This document shows, one piece after another, positions 32,978 through 41,479 of a stretch of 44,360 bases of DNA. Source of the stretch: Micromonospora inaquosa (GTDB lineage: Bacteria > Actinomycetota > Actinomycetes > Mycobacteriales > Micromonosporaceae); the NCBI RefSeq assembly GCF_003857055.1, contig NZ_QGSZ01000231.1, positions 1 to 44,360 of the forward strand. The letters run 5' to 3'. A program made the translations under genes and the position numbers. The notes beneath the pieces were generated by a model. It made no database searches, was not told where the DNA came from, and saw nothing but the letters and a program-made list of their open reading frames with translations. How positions within the stretch are numbered: position 1 is the stretch's first letter; each line of letters opens with the position of its first letter.

Positions 32978-33064
32978 ACGCCGCCGACGCCCGCGCCGGG
33001 TGGGGCGGCCCACTCGGCGCGGGCGTCGGCGTTAGCGGACGGGTTGAGGCAGCATGGAGAGGTG

Positions 33065-33907
33065 ATGGAGAGCCTCGACGCGTTGACCTCGCTGGTGGCC
33101 GGTGGTGGGGTGGTGGTGCTCAGCGGCGCCGGCCTGTCCACCGAGTCGGGGATTCCGGATTACCGGGGGCCCAGCGGGGTGGCGCGGCGGCACACGCCGA
33201 TGACCTTCCAGGCGTTCACCCGGGATCCGCTGGCCCGGCGGCGCTACTGGGCGCGTAGCCACCTGGGGTGGCGGTTGATCGCGGGTTCGGCCCCCAACGC
33301 CGGGCATCGGGCGGTGGCCGAGCTGCAACGCGCTGGTCTGGTCGACACCGTGATCACGCAGAACGTCGACGGTCTGCACGGTGCGGCCGGCAGCACGTCG
33401 GTGATCGAGTTGCACGGTCGCCTCGACGAGGTGACCTGCCTGGACTGCGGCAACCTGACCTCCCGGGAGGAGCTGGACCGGCGGCTGCGCGAGGCCAACC
33501 CGGACTTCGTGGCCCGTGTCGCCGGGGTCAACCCGGACGGTGATGTTGATCTCCCCGATGATCAGGTGGCGGCGTTCCGGCCGGTGGATTGCGGGATTTG
33601 CGGCACCGGGATGGTGAAGCCGGACGTGGTGTTCTTCGGTGAGACGGTGCCTGCGCAGCGGGTGGCGCGGTGTTTCGCGGCCGTGGAGCAGGCCCGCTCG
33701 TTGCTGGTGCTCGGGTCGTCGTTGACGGTGATGTCGGGGCGCCGTTTCGTGATTCGGGCCGCGAAACGGGGCATCCCCGTCGCGATCGTCAACCAGGGGC
33801 CGACGCGTGGTGACGGGCACGCCACCGTGTGCGTCGACGCGCCGTTGGGTGTGGTGTTGCCGCAGGTGGCCGCGCGGGTCGGCGTGGGGGCGCCGCTGGC
33901 TGTGTGA
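33065..33907 (+). CDS. Sir2-family NAD-dependent deacylase, class II-like
   Basis: 280 residues. It shows GAGLSTESGIPDYRGP (the PDYR form typical of class II, SIRT4-like, sirtuins), TQNVDGLH, the catalytic His in IELHGRL, a Cys4 zinc site (CLDC and CGIC), VKPDVVFFGE and LGSSLTV. It removes lysine acyl groups using NAD; class II members can act on lipoyl or long acyl groups. ATG 33065 follows GGAGAGG. It ends about 80 bp before the glycine riboswitch of gcvP. Confidence 0.93.
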   Translation: MESLDALTSLVAGGGVVVLSGAGLSTESGIPDYRGPSGVARRHTPMTFQAFTRDPLARRRYWARSHLGWRLIAGSAPNAGHRAVAELQRAGLVDTVITQNVDGLHGAAGSTSVIELHGRLDEVTCLDCGNLTSREELDRRLREANPDFVARVAGVNPDGDVDLPDDQVAAFRPVDCGICGTGMVKPDVVFFGETVPAQRVARCFAAVEQARSLLVLGSSLTVMSGRRFVIRAAKRGIPVAIVNQGPTRGDGHATVCVDAPLGVVLPQVAARVGVGAPLAV

Positions 33908-33985
33908 CAGCGGGCTGCGGCGGCCGCGGGGGTAGGACATCTGCCGGAAACACCAACGCTGGTAGCGTTGACCACGCCGGTAACA

Positions 33986-34076
33986 CCCACGTGGGAGAGA
34001 CCGCCCGACAGCACGCAGGGCGGCGCCGAAGGGGCAAATCCTCCCCGGAACCTCTCAGGCAAAAGGACCTCGTGGG
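33986..34076 (+). promoter_or_regulatory. Glycine riboswitch (single aptamer)
   Basis: CCCACG (33986-33991) pairs with CGTGGG (34071-34076) to form P1. Inside are the glycine aptamer core motifs GGGAGAGA (from 33993), GCCGAAGGGGCAA (34025-34037) and CTCTCAGGCAAAAGGAC (34052-34068). It precedes gcvP by about 78 nt. Only one aptamer is seen. A 7-bp inverted repeat CAACGCT-ggt-AGCGTTG (33954-33970) lies just upstream. Confidence 0.93.
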
Positions 34077-34078
34077 CA

Positions 34079-34145
34079 GGCACTGTGGAGTGCCCCTGTG
34101 GGTGCGACAGAGGGGGAGGCCGACACGTCGACCTCGCCCCGGGAG
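34079..34145 (+). promoter_or_regulatory. Probable riboswitch expression platform and gcvP ribosome binding site
   Basis: Hairpin one is GGCACT-gtgg-AGTGCC (34079-34094). Hairpin two spans 34112-34140: GGGG, GAGG and CGA pair with TCG, CCTC and CCCC. Its CCCC arm touches the gcvP Shine-Dalgarno GGGAG (34141-34145), so CCCC could instead mask the Shine-Dalgarno. Translation control is inferred. Confidence 0.55.
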
Positions 34146-34153
34146 TACCCCTG

Positions 34154-36976
34154 ATGACCGTAGAGCAGTTCGCCACCCGTCACATCGGTCCCGGCCCCGA
34201 CGATGAGCGTCGGATGCTGGAGGTCGTCGGGCACGACTCGATCGACGAGCTGATGGACGCCGCGATCCCCGAGGTGATCCGCTGGCACGGCACCCTCGAC
34301 CTGCCCGACCCGGCCACCGAGGCCGAGACGATCGCCGAGCTGCGGGCCCTCGCGGCGCGTAACACCGTCGCCGTCTCCATGATCGGGTTGGGGTACCACG
34401 GCACGCACACCCCGGCGGTGATCCGCCGCAACGTGCTGGAGGACCCGGCCTGGTACACGGCGTACACGCCGTATCAGCCGGAGATCAGTCAGGGCCGGCT
34501 GGAGGCGCTGCTGAACTTCCAGACCATGGTCACCGACCTGACCGGGCTGGCCACCGCGAACGCCTCCATGCTCGACGAGGGCACCGCCGCGGCGGAGGCG
34601 ATGACCCTCGCGCGGCGGGCCTCCAAGAGCAAGAGCCCGGTGTACGTGGTCGACGCCGACGCGTTGCCGCAGACCATCGCGGTGATCACCAGTCGGGCCG
34701 AGCCGCTCGGCATCGACGTGCGGGTCCTCGACGTCGAGCGCGACGAGTTGCCGGCGGAGTTCTTCGGTCTGCACCTGCAGTACCCGGGTGCGTCCGGTGC
34801 GGTGCGCGACCAGGCGGGTCTCGTCGAGGCGGCGCACGCCGTCGGTGCCCTGGTCACCGTCGCGGCGGACCTGCTGGCGTTGACGCTGCTGCGGGCTCCG
34901 GGGGAGATCGGCGCGGACATCGCCGCCGGCACCACCCAGCGTTTCGGCGTACCCATGGGCTTCGGTGGGCCGCACGCCGGTTACCTGGCGGTGCGCTCGG
35001 GCCTGGAGCGGATGCTGCCCGGGCGCCTGGTCGGGGTGTCGCGCGACGCCGACGGCAACCCGGCGTACCGGTTGGCGTTGCAGACCCGTGAGCAGCACAT
35101 CCGGCGGGAGAAGGCGACCAGCAACATCTGCACCGCGCAGGTGCTGCTCGCGGTGATGGCCGGCATGTACGCCGTCTACCACGGCCCGGACGGGTTGCGG
35201 GACATCGCGACGCGTACCCACCGGATGGCGGCGCGGCTCGCGGCCGGGTTGCGCGCCGGTGGCGTGCAGGTCGCGGACGTCGCGTTCTTCGACACCGTCA
35301 CCGCGCGCGTGCCGGGCGGCGCGGCGCGGGTCGTCGCGGCCGCCGCGCAGCGGGGGGTGAACCTGCGGCTGGTCGACGCCGACCGGGTGGGGGTGTCCTG
35401 CGACGAGACGACCACCGACGCGCACCTTCAGGCGGTGTGGACGGCGTTCGAGGTGCCCGCGTTCGACGGGGCCGTGGACGCGGCCCTGCCGGCCGAGGTG
35501 ACCCGGACGACCGACTTCCTCACCCACCCGGTGTTCCGCAGCCACCACTCGGAGACGGCGATGCTGCGCTACCTGCGGCGGCTGTCGGACTTCGACTACG
35601 CCCTGGACCGGGGCATGATCCCGTTGGGGTCGTGCACGATGAAGCTGAACGCGACCACCGAGATGGAGCCGGTCAGCTGGGCGGAGTTCGCGAACATCCA
35701 CCCGTTCGCGCCCGACGCGCAGACCGTCGGATACCGGGAGATGATCGGTCAGCTGGAGTCGTGGCTGGCCGAGGTGACCGGCTACGACGCCGTCAGCGTG
35801 CAGCCCAACGCCGGTTCGCAGGGTGAGCTGGCCGGGTTGCTGGCGATCCGCTCGTACCACACGTCGCGGGATCAGGCGCACCGCGACGTGTGCCTGATCC
35901 CGTCGTCGGCGCACGGCACCAACGCGGCGTCGGCGGTGATGGCCGGCATGCGGGTCGTGGTGGTGGCCTGCGACGACAACGGCAACGTCGACCTGGTCGA
36001 CCTGGACGCGAAGATCGACAAGCACCGGGACGCGCTCGCCGCGATCATGGTGACGTACCCGTCGACGCACGGGGTGTACGAGACGGGCATCGCGTCGCTG
36101 TGCGCGAAGGTCCACGACGCCGGCGGTCAGGTGTACGTCGACGGGGCGAACCTCAACGCGCTGGTCGGGTTCGCCAAGCCCGGGAAGTTCGGCGCGGACG
36201 TGTCGCACCTGAATCTGCACAAGACGTTCTGCATTCCGCACGGCGGCGGTGGCCCCGGGGTGGGCCCGGTGGCGGTACGCGCGCACCTGGCGCCGTTCCT
36301 GCCCGGTGACCCGCTGGGCGCGCACGTGGACGCCACGCCGGCGATCTCGGCGGCGAAGTACGGTTCGGCGGGCATCCTGCCGATCCCGTGGGCGTACCTG
36401 CGGATGATGGGCGCCGAGGGGCTGACCCGGGCGACCGGTGTGGCGGTGCTGGCCGCGAACTACGTGGCGGCGCGGCTGCGCGGGCACTTCCCGGTGCTGT
36501 ACACCGGCAACAAGGGCCTGGTGGCGCACGAGTGCATCCTCGACCTGCGGCCGTTGACGAAGGCGACCGGGGTGAGCGTCGACGACGTGGCGAAGCGGCT
36601 GATCGACTACGGCTTCCACGCGCCCACGATGTCGTTCCCGGTGGCGGGGACGCTGATGGTGGAGCCGACCGAGAGCGAGGACCTGGCCGAGCTGGACCGG
36701 TTCTGCGACGCGATGATCGCGATCCGCGCGGAGATCGAGCAGGTGGGCTCCGGGGCGTGGCCGCTAGGGGACAACCCCCTGGCCAACGCGCCGCACACCG
36801 CGGCGATGGTCAGCGGTGACGAGTGGTCGCACGCGTACCCGCGGTCGGTGGGCGCGTACCCGGCCGGGGTGGACCGGGCTGGGAAGTACTGGCCGCCGGT
36901 GCGGCGCATCGACGGCGCGTACGGCGACCGGAACCTGGTCTGCTCGTGCCCGTCGCCGGAGGCGTTCGAGGACTGA
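34154..36976 (+). CDS. gcvP: Glycine dehydrogenase (decarboxylating), GcvP
   Basis: 940 residues, normal for the single-chain P protein. It decarboxylates glycine with PLP and passes the aminomethyl group to lipoyl-Gcv[18 protein letters not shown] at the N-terminus, the glycine-rich [13 protein letters not shown], the mid-chain [10 protein letters not shown] and the PLP lysine in [16 protein letters not shown] (Lys690) are all present. ATG 34154 follows GGGAG. The open frame reaches back to 33968, but that part is the riboswitch. Confidence 0.97.
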   Translation: MTVEQFATRHIGPGPDDERRMLEVVGHDSIDELMDAAIPEVIRWHGTLDLPDPATEAETIAELRALAARNTVAVSMIGLGYHGTHTPAVIRRNVLEDPAWYTAYTPYQPEISQGRLEALLNFQTMVTDLTGLATANASMLDEGTAAAEAMTLARRASKSKSPVYVVDADALPQTIAVITSRAEPLGIDVRVLDVERDELPAEFFGLHLQYPGASGAVRDQAGLVEAAHAVGALVTVAADLLALTLLRAPGEIGADIAAGTTQRFGVPMGFGGPHAGYLAVRSGLERMLPGRLVGVSRDADGNPAYRLALQTREQHIRREKATSNICTAQVLLAVMAGMYAVYHGPDGLRDIATRTHRMAARLAAGLRAGGVQVADVAFFDTVTARVPGGAARVVAAAAQRGVNLRLVDADRVGVSCDETTTDAHLQAVWTAFEVPAFDGAVDAALPAEVTRTTDFLTHPVFRSHHSETAMLRYLRRLSDFDYALDRGMIPLGSCTMKLNATTEMEPVSWAEFANIHPFAPDAQTVGYREMIGQLESWLAEVTGYDAVSVQPNAGSQGELAGLLAIRSYHTSRDQAHRDVCLIPSSAHGTNAASAVMAGMRVVVVACDDNGNVDLVDLDAKIDKHRDALAAIMVTYPSTHGVYETGIASLCAKVHDAGGQVYVDGANLNALVGFAKPGKFGADVSHLNLHKTFCIPHGGGGPGVGPVAVRAHLAPFLPGDPLGAHVDATPAISAAKYGSAGILPIPWAYLRMMGAEGLTRATGVAVLAANYVAARLRGHFPVLYTGNKGLVAHECILDLRPLTKATGVSVDDVAKRLIDYGFHAPTMSFPVAGTLMVEPTESEDLAELDRFCDAMIAIRAEIEQVGSGAWPLGDNPLANAPHTAAMVSGDEWSHAYPRSVGAYPAGVDRAGKYWPPVRRIDGAYGDRNLVCSCPSPEAFED

Positions 36977-37011
36977 CAACGCCGTAGCCGTTGGGCGACT
37001 GATGACGGCGC

Positions 37012-37041
37012 GCCGGGGCGGGCGGTACGGCCTGCCCCGGC
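37012..37041 (+). terminator. Possible terminator after gcvP
   Basis: GCCGGGGC (37012-37019) pairs perfectly with GCCCCGGC (37034-37041), with a further GGC/GCC inside the loop. It lies 36 bp after the gcvP stop. No U-tract follows, which is common in actinobacteria. A 10-bp palindrome GGGACGTCCC follows at 37061-37070. Confidence 0.45.
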
Positions 37042-37126
37042 AGCCGCTGCGACCTGGGCGGGGACGTCCCTTACCGGGGGACTAGCCTGGACCGACGGCG
37101 GCTATTCGGTGACGCTGAGTGGTAGG

Positions 37127-37327
37127 TCAGGCCACGAGGGCGTGGCGGGCGGGGCCACGGTGCGGTGCGATGCTGCTGCCGTCGGGAAGCAGTTCGCCGG
37201 TGTCCTCGAAGACGATGACGCCGTTGCAGAGCAGGCTCCAGCCCTGCTCACGGAAGCAGGCGAGGACCCGCGCGGCTTCCCGGTCGGTGGCTTCAGCGGA
37301 AGGGCAGGTCGGTTGGTGCTGGCACAT
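37127..37327 (-). CDS. DUF5999 small protein
   Basis: 66 residues: MCQHQPTCPSAEATDREAAR, then EQGWSLLCNGVIVFEDTGELLPDG and APHR. This matches the short actinobacterial DUF5999 family with N-terminal cysteines. ATG 37327 has GGAG 7 nt upstream and gives the usual MCQHQP start; an ATG at 37360 would add 11 residues. Function unknown. It is convergent with gcvP and divergent from pabB. Confidence 0.85.
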   Translation of the reverse strand: MCQHQPTCPSAEATDREAARVLACFREQGWSLLCNGVIVFEDTGELLPDGSSIAPHRGPARHALVA

Positions 37328-37450
37328 CGGGTTCTCCGGACTGTGGGGGCACTGTGTCATGGTTCACATGACCAGTCACGCACAGTACCAAGCGAAAGTG
37401 TCCAGCATCGAACAGGTGCCCGCCTGGTGCCCGGGAAATCCACTGAACGG

Positions 37451-38647
37451 ATGAGGAAGGTCGGACCATACGGCGTGGAAACGCTCCCACAGGTGCTGGT
37501 CGATGTGCCCGCGGCACCACCCGGATGCCGGGACGCACTCGTCGAACGCGCCCGCCTACAGTGGCGCCCCGCCGACGGCGGCGATCCCGCCAAGCTCGTC
37601 GAGGAGTTCCTCGCCGCCCACGGACTGCCACTGGACGACCTCGCGCGCCCCGCCCCCGAACACATCCCGGATGGCCCCTGCGGCGCCGCCCTGTACGTCT
37701 CGGCGGCCGCCGGCGCGCTGCTCGCCGGCGCGCCGCCCGGCCCACCGAACCCGGCGCCGGCGCTGCCGGAGGTCGCCGTGGTGGTGTACGGGCACGCCGA
37801 AACACCACCACCATCACCAGCGCGGGGCGCCGGCCCCTGGCGGCTCGGCGACTGGCAGGAGAGCTGGACCCCGGGGCAGCACGCGGCGGCCGTCGACGCG
37901 GTCCGCCAGGCCATCGGTCGCGGCGACGTCTACCAGGTCAACGTCGTCGGGCACGCCGCCGCCCCCTACACCGGTGATCCGCTGCCGGCCCTGCGACGGC
38001 TCGGCGCGCTGCCCGGCGCCCGCTACGGCGGCACCCTCACCGGCGCGGGCTGGGCGATCGGCTGCGCCTCCCCGGAGACGCTGATCGAACTCACCGACGG
38101 CCGCCTCGTCACCCGACCCATCAAGGGCACCCGCCCGGCCACCACCGCCGGCGAGCGGGAGCTGCGGGCCAGCGCGAAGGAACGCGCCGAACACGTGATG
38201 ATCGTCGACCTGGAACGCAACGACCTGGCCCGTGTCGCCCGCACCGGCAGCGTGCGCGTCGACGAGCTCTTCGCGGTACGCCGCTGGTGTGACCTGTGGC
38301 AGGCCGAGTCGACGATCTCCGCGGCCGTCGCCGACGGGCTGAGCCTGGCCGACCTGCTGCGCGCGGTCTGCCCCGGCGGCTCGGTCACCGGAGCGCCGAA
38401 ACTCGCCGCCCTGGACCAGATCGCCGCCCTCGAACCCGTCGGACGCGGCGCCGGCATGGGTGCGCTCGGTTGGGTCGCTCCCGGCCGCATCGACCTGGGC
38501 CTGACCATCCGTACCGCCGCCGCCGATGGTGAGCGGCTGCACGTGTGGGCCGGCGGCGGAATCACCTGGGGCAGTGACCCGCAGGCGGAGGTCGCCGAGG
38601 CGGCCGCCAAGAGCCGCCCGATCCGGGCCACCCTCGCCGGCCGCTGA
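37451..38647 (+). CDS. pabB: Aminodeoxychorismate synthase component I
   Basis: 398 residues of the chorismate-binding family. The PabB-type PIKGTRP motif, IVDLERNDLARV, CPGGSVTGAPKLAAL and the final WAGGGITWGSDP are present. It aminates chorismate for folate (p-aminobenzoate) with a glutaminase from elsewhere. The start is uncertain: ATG 37451 or GTG 37475. Neither has a clear Shine-Dalgarno. The N-terminal 100 or so residues are less conserved. Confidence 0.9.
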   Translation: MRKVGPYGVETLPQVLVDVPAAPPGCRDALVERARLQWRPADGGDPAKLVEEFLAAHGLPLDDLARPAPEHIPDGPCGAALYVSAAAGALLAGAPPGPPNPAPALPEVAVVVYGHAETPPPSPARGAGPWRLGDWQESWTPGQHAAAVDAVRQAIGRGDVYQVNVVGHAAAPYTGDPLPALRRLGALPGARYGGTLTGAGWAIGCASPETLIELTDGRLVTRPIKGTRPATTAGERELRASAKERAEHVMIVDLERNDLARVARTGSVRVDELFAVRRWCDLWQAESTISAAVADGLSLADLLRAVCPGGSVTGAPKLAALDQIAALEPVGRGAGMGALGWVAPGRIDLGLTIRTAAADGERLHVWAGGGITWGSDPQAEVAEAAAKSRPIRATLAGR

Positions 38648-38689
38648 CCCGCGCCTGAGGTGCCCACCCACGGCGGCCGTGCCGCCGGA

Positions 38690-38695
38690 TAATCT
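38690..38695 (+). promoter_or_regulatory. -10 box of leaderless def promoter
   Basis: TAATCT ends 7 nt before ATG 38703, and no Shine-Dalgarno is present. This predicts a leaderless message. Confidence 0.55.
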
Positions 38696-38702
38696 TGCCG
38701 GC

Positions 38703-39212
38703 ATGACAATGCGGCCCATCCGGATCATCGGCGATCCCGTCCTGCGTACCTCGTGCGAGCCGGTCACCACCTTCGACGCCGAACTACGCGCCCTGGTCAC
38801 CGACCTGATGGACACCCTGCTCGGCGAGCCCGGCCGGGCCGGTGTCGCCGCCCCACAGATCGGGGTCAGCGCCCAGGTGTTCGTCTACGACGCCGACGGG
38901 CACCGCGGCCACCTCATCAACCCCACCCTGGAGCTGTCCGAGGAACGCCAGGACGACGAGGAGGGCTGCCTGTCCATCCCCGGCCTGTACTTCCCGACCC
39001 AACGGGCCATGCACGCCACCGCCCACGGCGTCGACCAGCACGGCGAGCCGCTGACCATCGCCGGCAGCGGTTTCCTCGCCCGCGCCCTGCAACACGAGAC
39101 CGACCACCTGCGCGGCACGCTCTACGTCGACACGCTGCGCGGAGACATCCGCCGCCGTGCCCTGCGGGAGATCCGCGCCGGCCGGTTCGACTCACCCAGC
39201 CGCCGCCGCTAG
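38703..39212 (+). CDS. def: Peptide deformylase
   Basis: 169 residues. The three PDF motifs are present: GVAAPQIGV (motif 1), EEGCLSIPG (motif 2, metal Cys) and QHETDHLRG (motif 3, HExxH). It removes the formyl group from new N-termini. It is probably leaderless. Its TAG stop shares a CTAG palindrome (39209-39212) with the stop of the convergent permease gene. Confidence 0.96.
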   Translation: MTMRPIRIIGDPVLRTSCEPVTTFDAELRALVTDLMDTLLGEPGRAGVAAPQIGVSAQVFVYDADGHRGHLINPTLELSEERQDDEEGCLSIPGLYFPTQRAMHATAHGVDQHGEPLTIAGSGFLARALQHETDHLRGTLYVDTLRGDIRRRALREIRAGRFDSPSRRR

Positions 39213-39979
39213 GCCACCCACTGGTCGTGGCCGAGCTTGGCGATCAACGCCGCCACCACCACCATCAGCACCACCCGCACGAACCCGGACCCGCGGCGCA
39301 ACGCCATGCGCGCCCCGAGCACCGCGCCGGCGATGTTGCAGACCGCCATGCCCGCGCCCAGCAGCCACCACACGTGCCCGGTCACCGCGAACACCACCAG
39401 CGCGCCCAGGTTCGTCCCCGCGTTGACGACCTTCGCCATCGCCGAGCCGTGCACGAAGTCCGCGCCCACGAGGGCGGTGAACGCCAACACCAGGAACGTG
39501 CCGGTTCCGGGGCCGATCAACCCGTCGTACAGGGCGATCCCCACCCCGGCCACCGCGATCACCGCCGCCACCCGCGCCGGGGTGCGCCGCTGCGGCGCCG
39601 GCTGCGCCCCCAGGCGGGGGCGCAGCAGCACGAACACCGCCACCGCCACCAACACGACCAGCACCACCGGCCGGTACGCCGACGCCGGCACCGCCCCGGC
39701 GAGCACGGCGCCCACGCCTGAGCTGAGCACCGCCAACCCGGCCGTCGGCCCCGCCACCCGCCAGTCGAGGGTGGTCCTGCGGGCGTACGTCGTCGCCGCC
39801 GTGGCCGTGCCGAAGATCGCGGCCAACTTGTTCGTGCCCAACGCGGTGGCCACCGGCAAACCCGGGGCGGCCACCAGCAACGCCGGCAGCAGCAACAACC
39901 CGCCACCACCGACCACGGCATCGACCCACCCGGCCATCGCCGCGGCGGCCAGCAGGGTACTCAGCGATACGACGTCCAC
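39209..39979 (-). CDS. TSUP/TauE-SafE family permease
   Basis: 256 residues with eight or so membrane helices. The DAVVGGGGLLLLPALL and ALGTNKLAAIFGT motifs are typical of TSUP proteins, and the second repeat has GPGTGTFLVLAF and KVVNAGTNLGAL. The family exports sulfur-containing or organic anions; the substrate is open. GTG 39979 is chosen. A TTG at 39988 is possible. It is convergent with def, with overlapping stops. Confidence 0.88.
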   Translation of the reverse strand: MDVVSLSTLLAAAAMAGWVDAVVGGGGLLLLPALLVAAPGLPVATALGTNKLAAIFGTATAATTYARRTTLDWRVAGPTAGLAVLSSGVGAVLAGAVPASAYRPVVLVVLVAVAVFVLLRPRLGAQPAPQRRTPARVAAVIAVAGVGIALYDGLIGPGTGTFLVLAFTALVGADFVHGSAMAKVVNAGTNLGALVVFAVTGHVWWLLGAGMAVCNIAGAVLGARMALRRGSGFVRVVLMVVVAALIAKLGHDQWVA

Positions 39980-40039
39980 GGGCGGCAATTCTTACCGCCG
40001 GGCACGGCCTGACCAGCTCCGACGTGGTCAGACTCACCT

Positions 40040-40126
40040 TCAACGACCCCGCGTACGCCGCAGCCACACCGCTAGGGCCCCGACCGCCACGAACACCAAC
40101 GCCGAGCACAGCAACACCTTCACCAC
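40040..40126 (-). CDS. Possible 28-residue membrane peptide
   Basis: GTG 40126 opens a 28-codon frame: VVKVLLCSALVFVAVGALA followed by VWLRRTRGR and a stop. One hydrophobic helix followed by a basic tail is the pattern of bacterial single-helix small membrane proteins. No clear Shine-Dalgarno precedes it. The surrounding 182 bp hold nothing else. Confidence 0.3.
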   Translation of the reverse strand: MVKVLLCSALVFVAVGALAVWLRRTRGR

Positions 40127-40161
40127 CCGGCAACCATGCCACGGGCACGTAAGGTGCAGGA

Positions 40162-40941
40162 GTGCGCCTGGCCACCTTCAACGTGCTGCACGGACGGTCC
40201 CTCACCGACGGGCTCGTCGACTCCGACCGACTCGCCGCCGCCATCGGCGCCCTCGACGCCGACGTGCTCGCCCTGCAGGAGGTCGACCGCGACCAACACC
40301 GCAGCGGCAACCTCGACGTCACCGCCATCGCCGCCCGCGCCCTGGACGCACCCCACCACCGCTTCGCCGCCGCCGTCGTCGGCACCCCCGGTGAACAGTT
40401 CCGCCCGCTGCGCCACGACGACGACGGCCACGGCGAACCCTGCTACGGCATCGGGCTGATCAGCCGACACCCCGTACGCAGCTGGCACGTCACCCGGCTC
40501 AAGCCGGCGCCGGTGCGCTCACCGGTCTACGTGCCCGGCCCCCGCGGCGGCCTCATCCTGCTGCACGACGAACCCCGCGTGATCCTCGCCGCCCTCCTGG
40601 ACACCCCCCATGGCCCCCTCACCGTCGCCGCGACCCACTTGTCCTTCGTGCCCGGCTGGAACGCCCGCCAACTGCGCCAGACCGTCCGCGCCCTGCGCGC
40701 GCTGCCGGCACCCCGCGTCCTGCTCGGCGACCTCAACCTGCCCGCCGGCGCGGCCCGGCTCATCTCCGGCTGGCGGCTCCTGGGCCGACGCCCCACCTAC
40801 CCCTCCGGGCAGCCCCGCGTCCAACTCGACCACATCCTCGCCGACCGGCACGCCCTCGACCAGCTCCCACCGGTACGCGCGGTCACCACCCCGCTGTCCA
40901 CCATCTCCGACCACCGGCCCCTCCTGGTCGACCTGGGCTGA
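40162..40941 (+). CDS. Endonuclease/exonuclease/phosphatase (EEP) family hydrolase
   Basis: 259 residues. EEP motifs are in order: LATFNVLHG, LALQEVDRDQ, AATHLSF, LLGDLNLPAG and ISDHRPLLVDL. These metal-dependent enzymes cut phosphodiesters of nucleic acids or lipids; the substrate is not readable. No signal peptide. TAAGGT (40150-40155) lies 6 nt before GTG 40162, so it is probably leaderless. Confidence 0.92.
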   Translation: MRLATFNVLHGRSLTDGLVDSDRLAAAIGALDADVLALQEVDRDQHRSGNLDVTAIAARALDAPHHRFAAAVVGTPGEQFRPLRHDDDGHGEPCYGIGLISRHPVRSWHVTRLKPAPVRSPVYVPGPRGGLILLHDEPRVILAALLDTPHGPLTVAATHLSFVPGWNARQLRQTVRALRALPAPRVLLGDLNLPAGAARLISGWRLLGRRPTYPSGQPRVQLDHILADRHALDQLPPVRAVTTPLSTISDHRPLLVDLG

Positions 40942-40990
40942 GGCCGTTACTCCGGGTGGGTCCCGCGGCCCACCCGGCCGCTGCCTGCCC

Positions 40991-41479
40991 TCATCCATTC
41001 CGGGTCGTCAGACCGCCGGTGACGACGCGTCCGAGGTGGTCGATCGTGTCGCGGGTGCCGACGACGACCAGGGTGTCGCCGTATCGCAGGGCCTGCCGGG
41101 TGTCGGGTTTGACGATGGGGTGGCCGTCGCGCAGGACCGCCACGACGACGGCGGCGGCGCCGAGACTGCCCAACGGTCGGCCGTCGTAGTCGCTGCCAGC
41201 GGGAATCGGCACCCGGGCGACCGTCACGGCGTCCACGTCCACGTCACCGTCGGACACGAGGCCGATGACCGAGGTCGCCGCGAGCAGGTTGGCGAGGTGG
41301 TGGGCCTCCAACGGCGACAACGCCGCCGCGGCGCGGACCTCGGTGGGATCGTCGCGGTCGTACAGGGCGATGTCACGGGCACCGTTGGGGTGGCAGATCA
41401 CCCCGAGTCGGGTGCCGTCGCCGGTGACGAACGAGTACGAGACGCCGACGCTGGGGAGGGCGATGCGTTCGATTTCCAT
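40991..41479 (-). CDS. Cation/proton antiporter regulatory subunit (TrkA-C)
   Basis: 162 residues. The N-terminal KhtT-like part (EIERIALPSVGVSYSFVTGDG) is followed by a TrkA-C/RCK-C domain (VTVARVPIPAGSDYDGRPL, ALRYGDTLVVVGT). Such subunits sense nucleotides or pH and gate a partner antiporter. AAGGAGG precedes ATG 41479. The start lies 82 nt inside the antiporter gene. Confidence 0.9.
   Translation of the reverse strand: MEIERIALPSVGVSYSFVTGDGTRLGVICHPNGARDIALYDRDDPTEVRAAAALSPLEAHHLANLLAATSVIGLVSDGDVDVDAVTVARVPIPAGSDYDGRPLGSLGAAAVVVAVLRDGHPIVKPDTRQALRYGDTLVVVGTRDTIDHLGRVVTGGLTTRNG

Noticed and set aside
33968..34153. N-terminal extension of GcvP through the leader
   Set aside because: The DNA is the glycine riboswitch and expression platform; family proteins start at [16 protein letters not shown] sequence.
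34077..34153. Second glycine aptamer
   Set aside because: The conserved GCCGAAGG and CTCTCAGG-type motifs are not repeated; the region folds into simple hairpins instead.
34055..36619. Long open frame (854 codons) on the minus strand opposite gcvP
   Set aside because: High GC gives long antisense frames. The translation is low-complexity Arg/His/Val-rich with no domain, and gcvP is certain.
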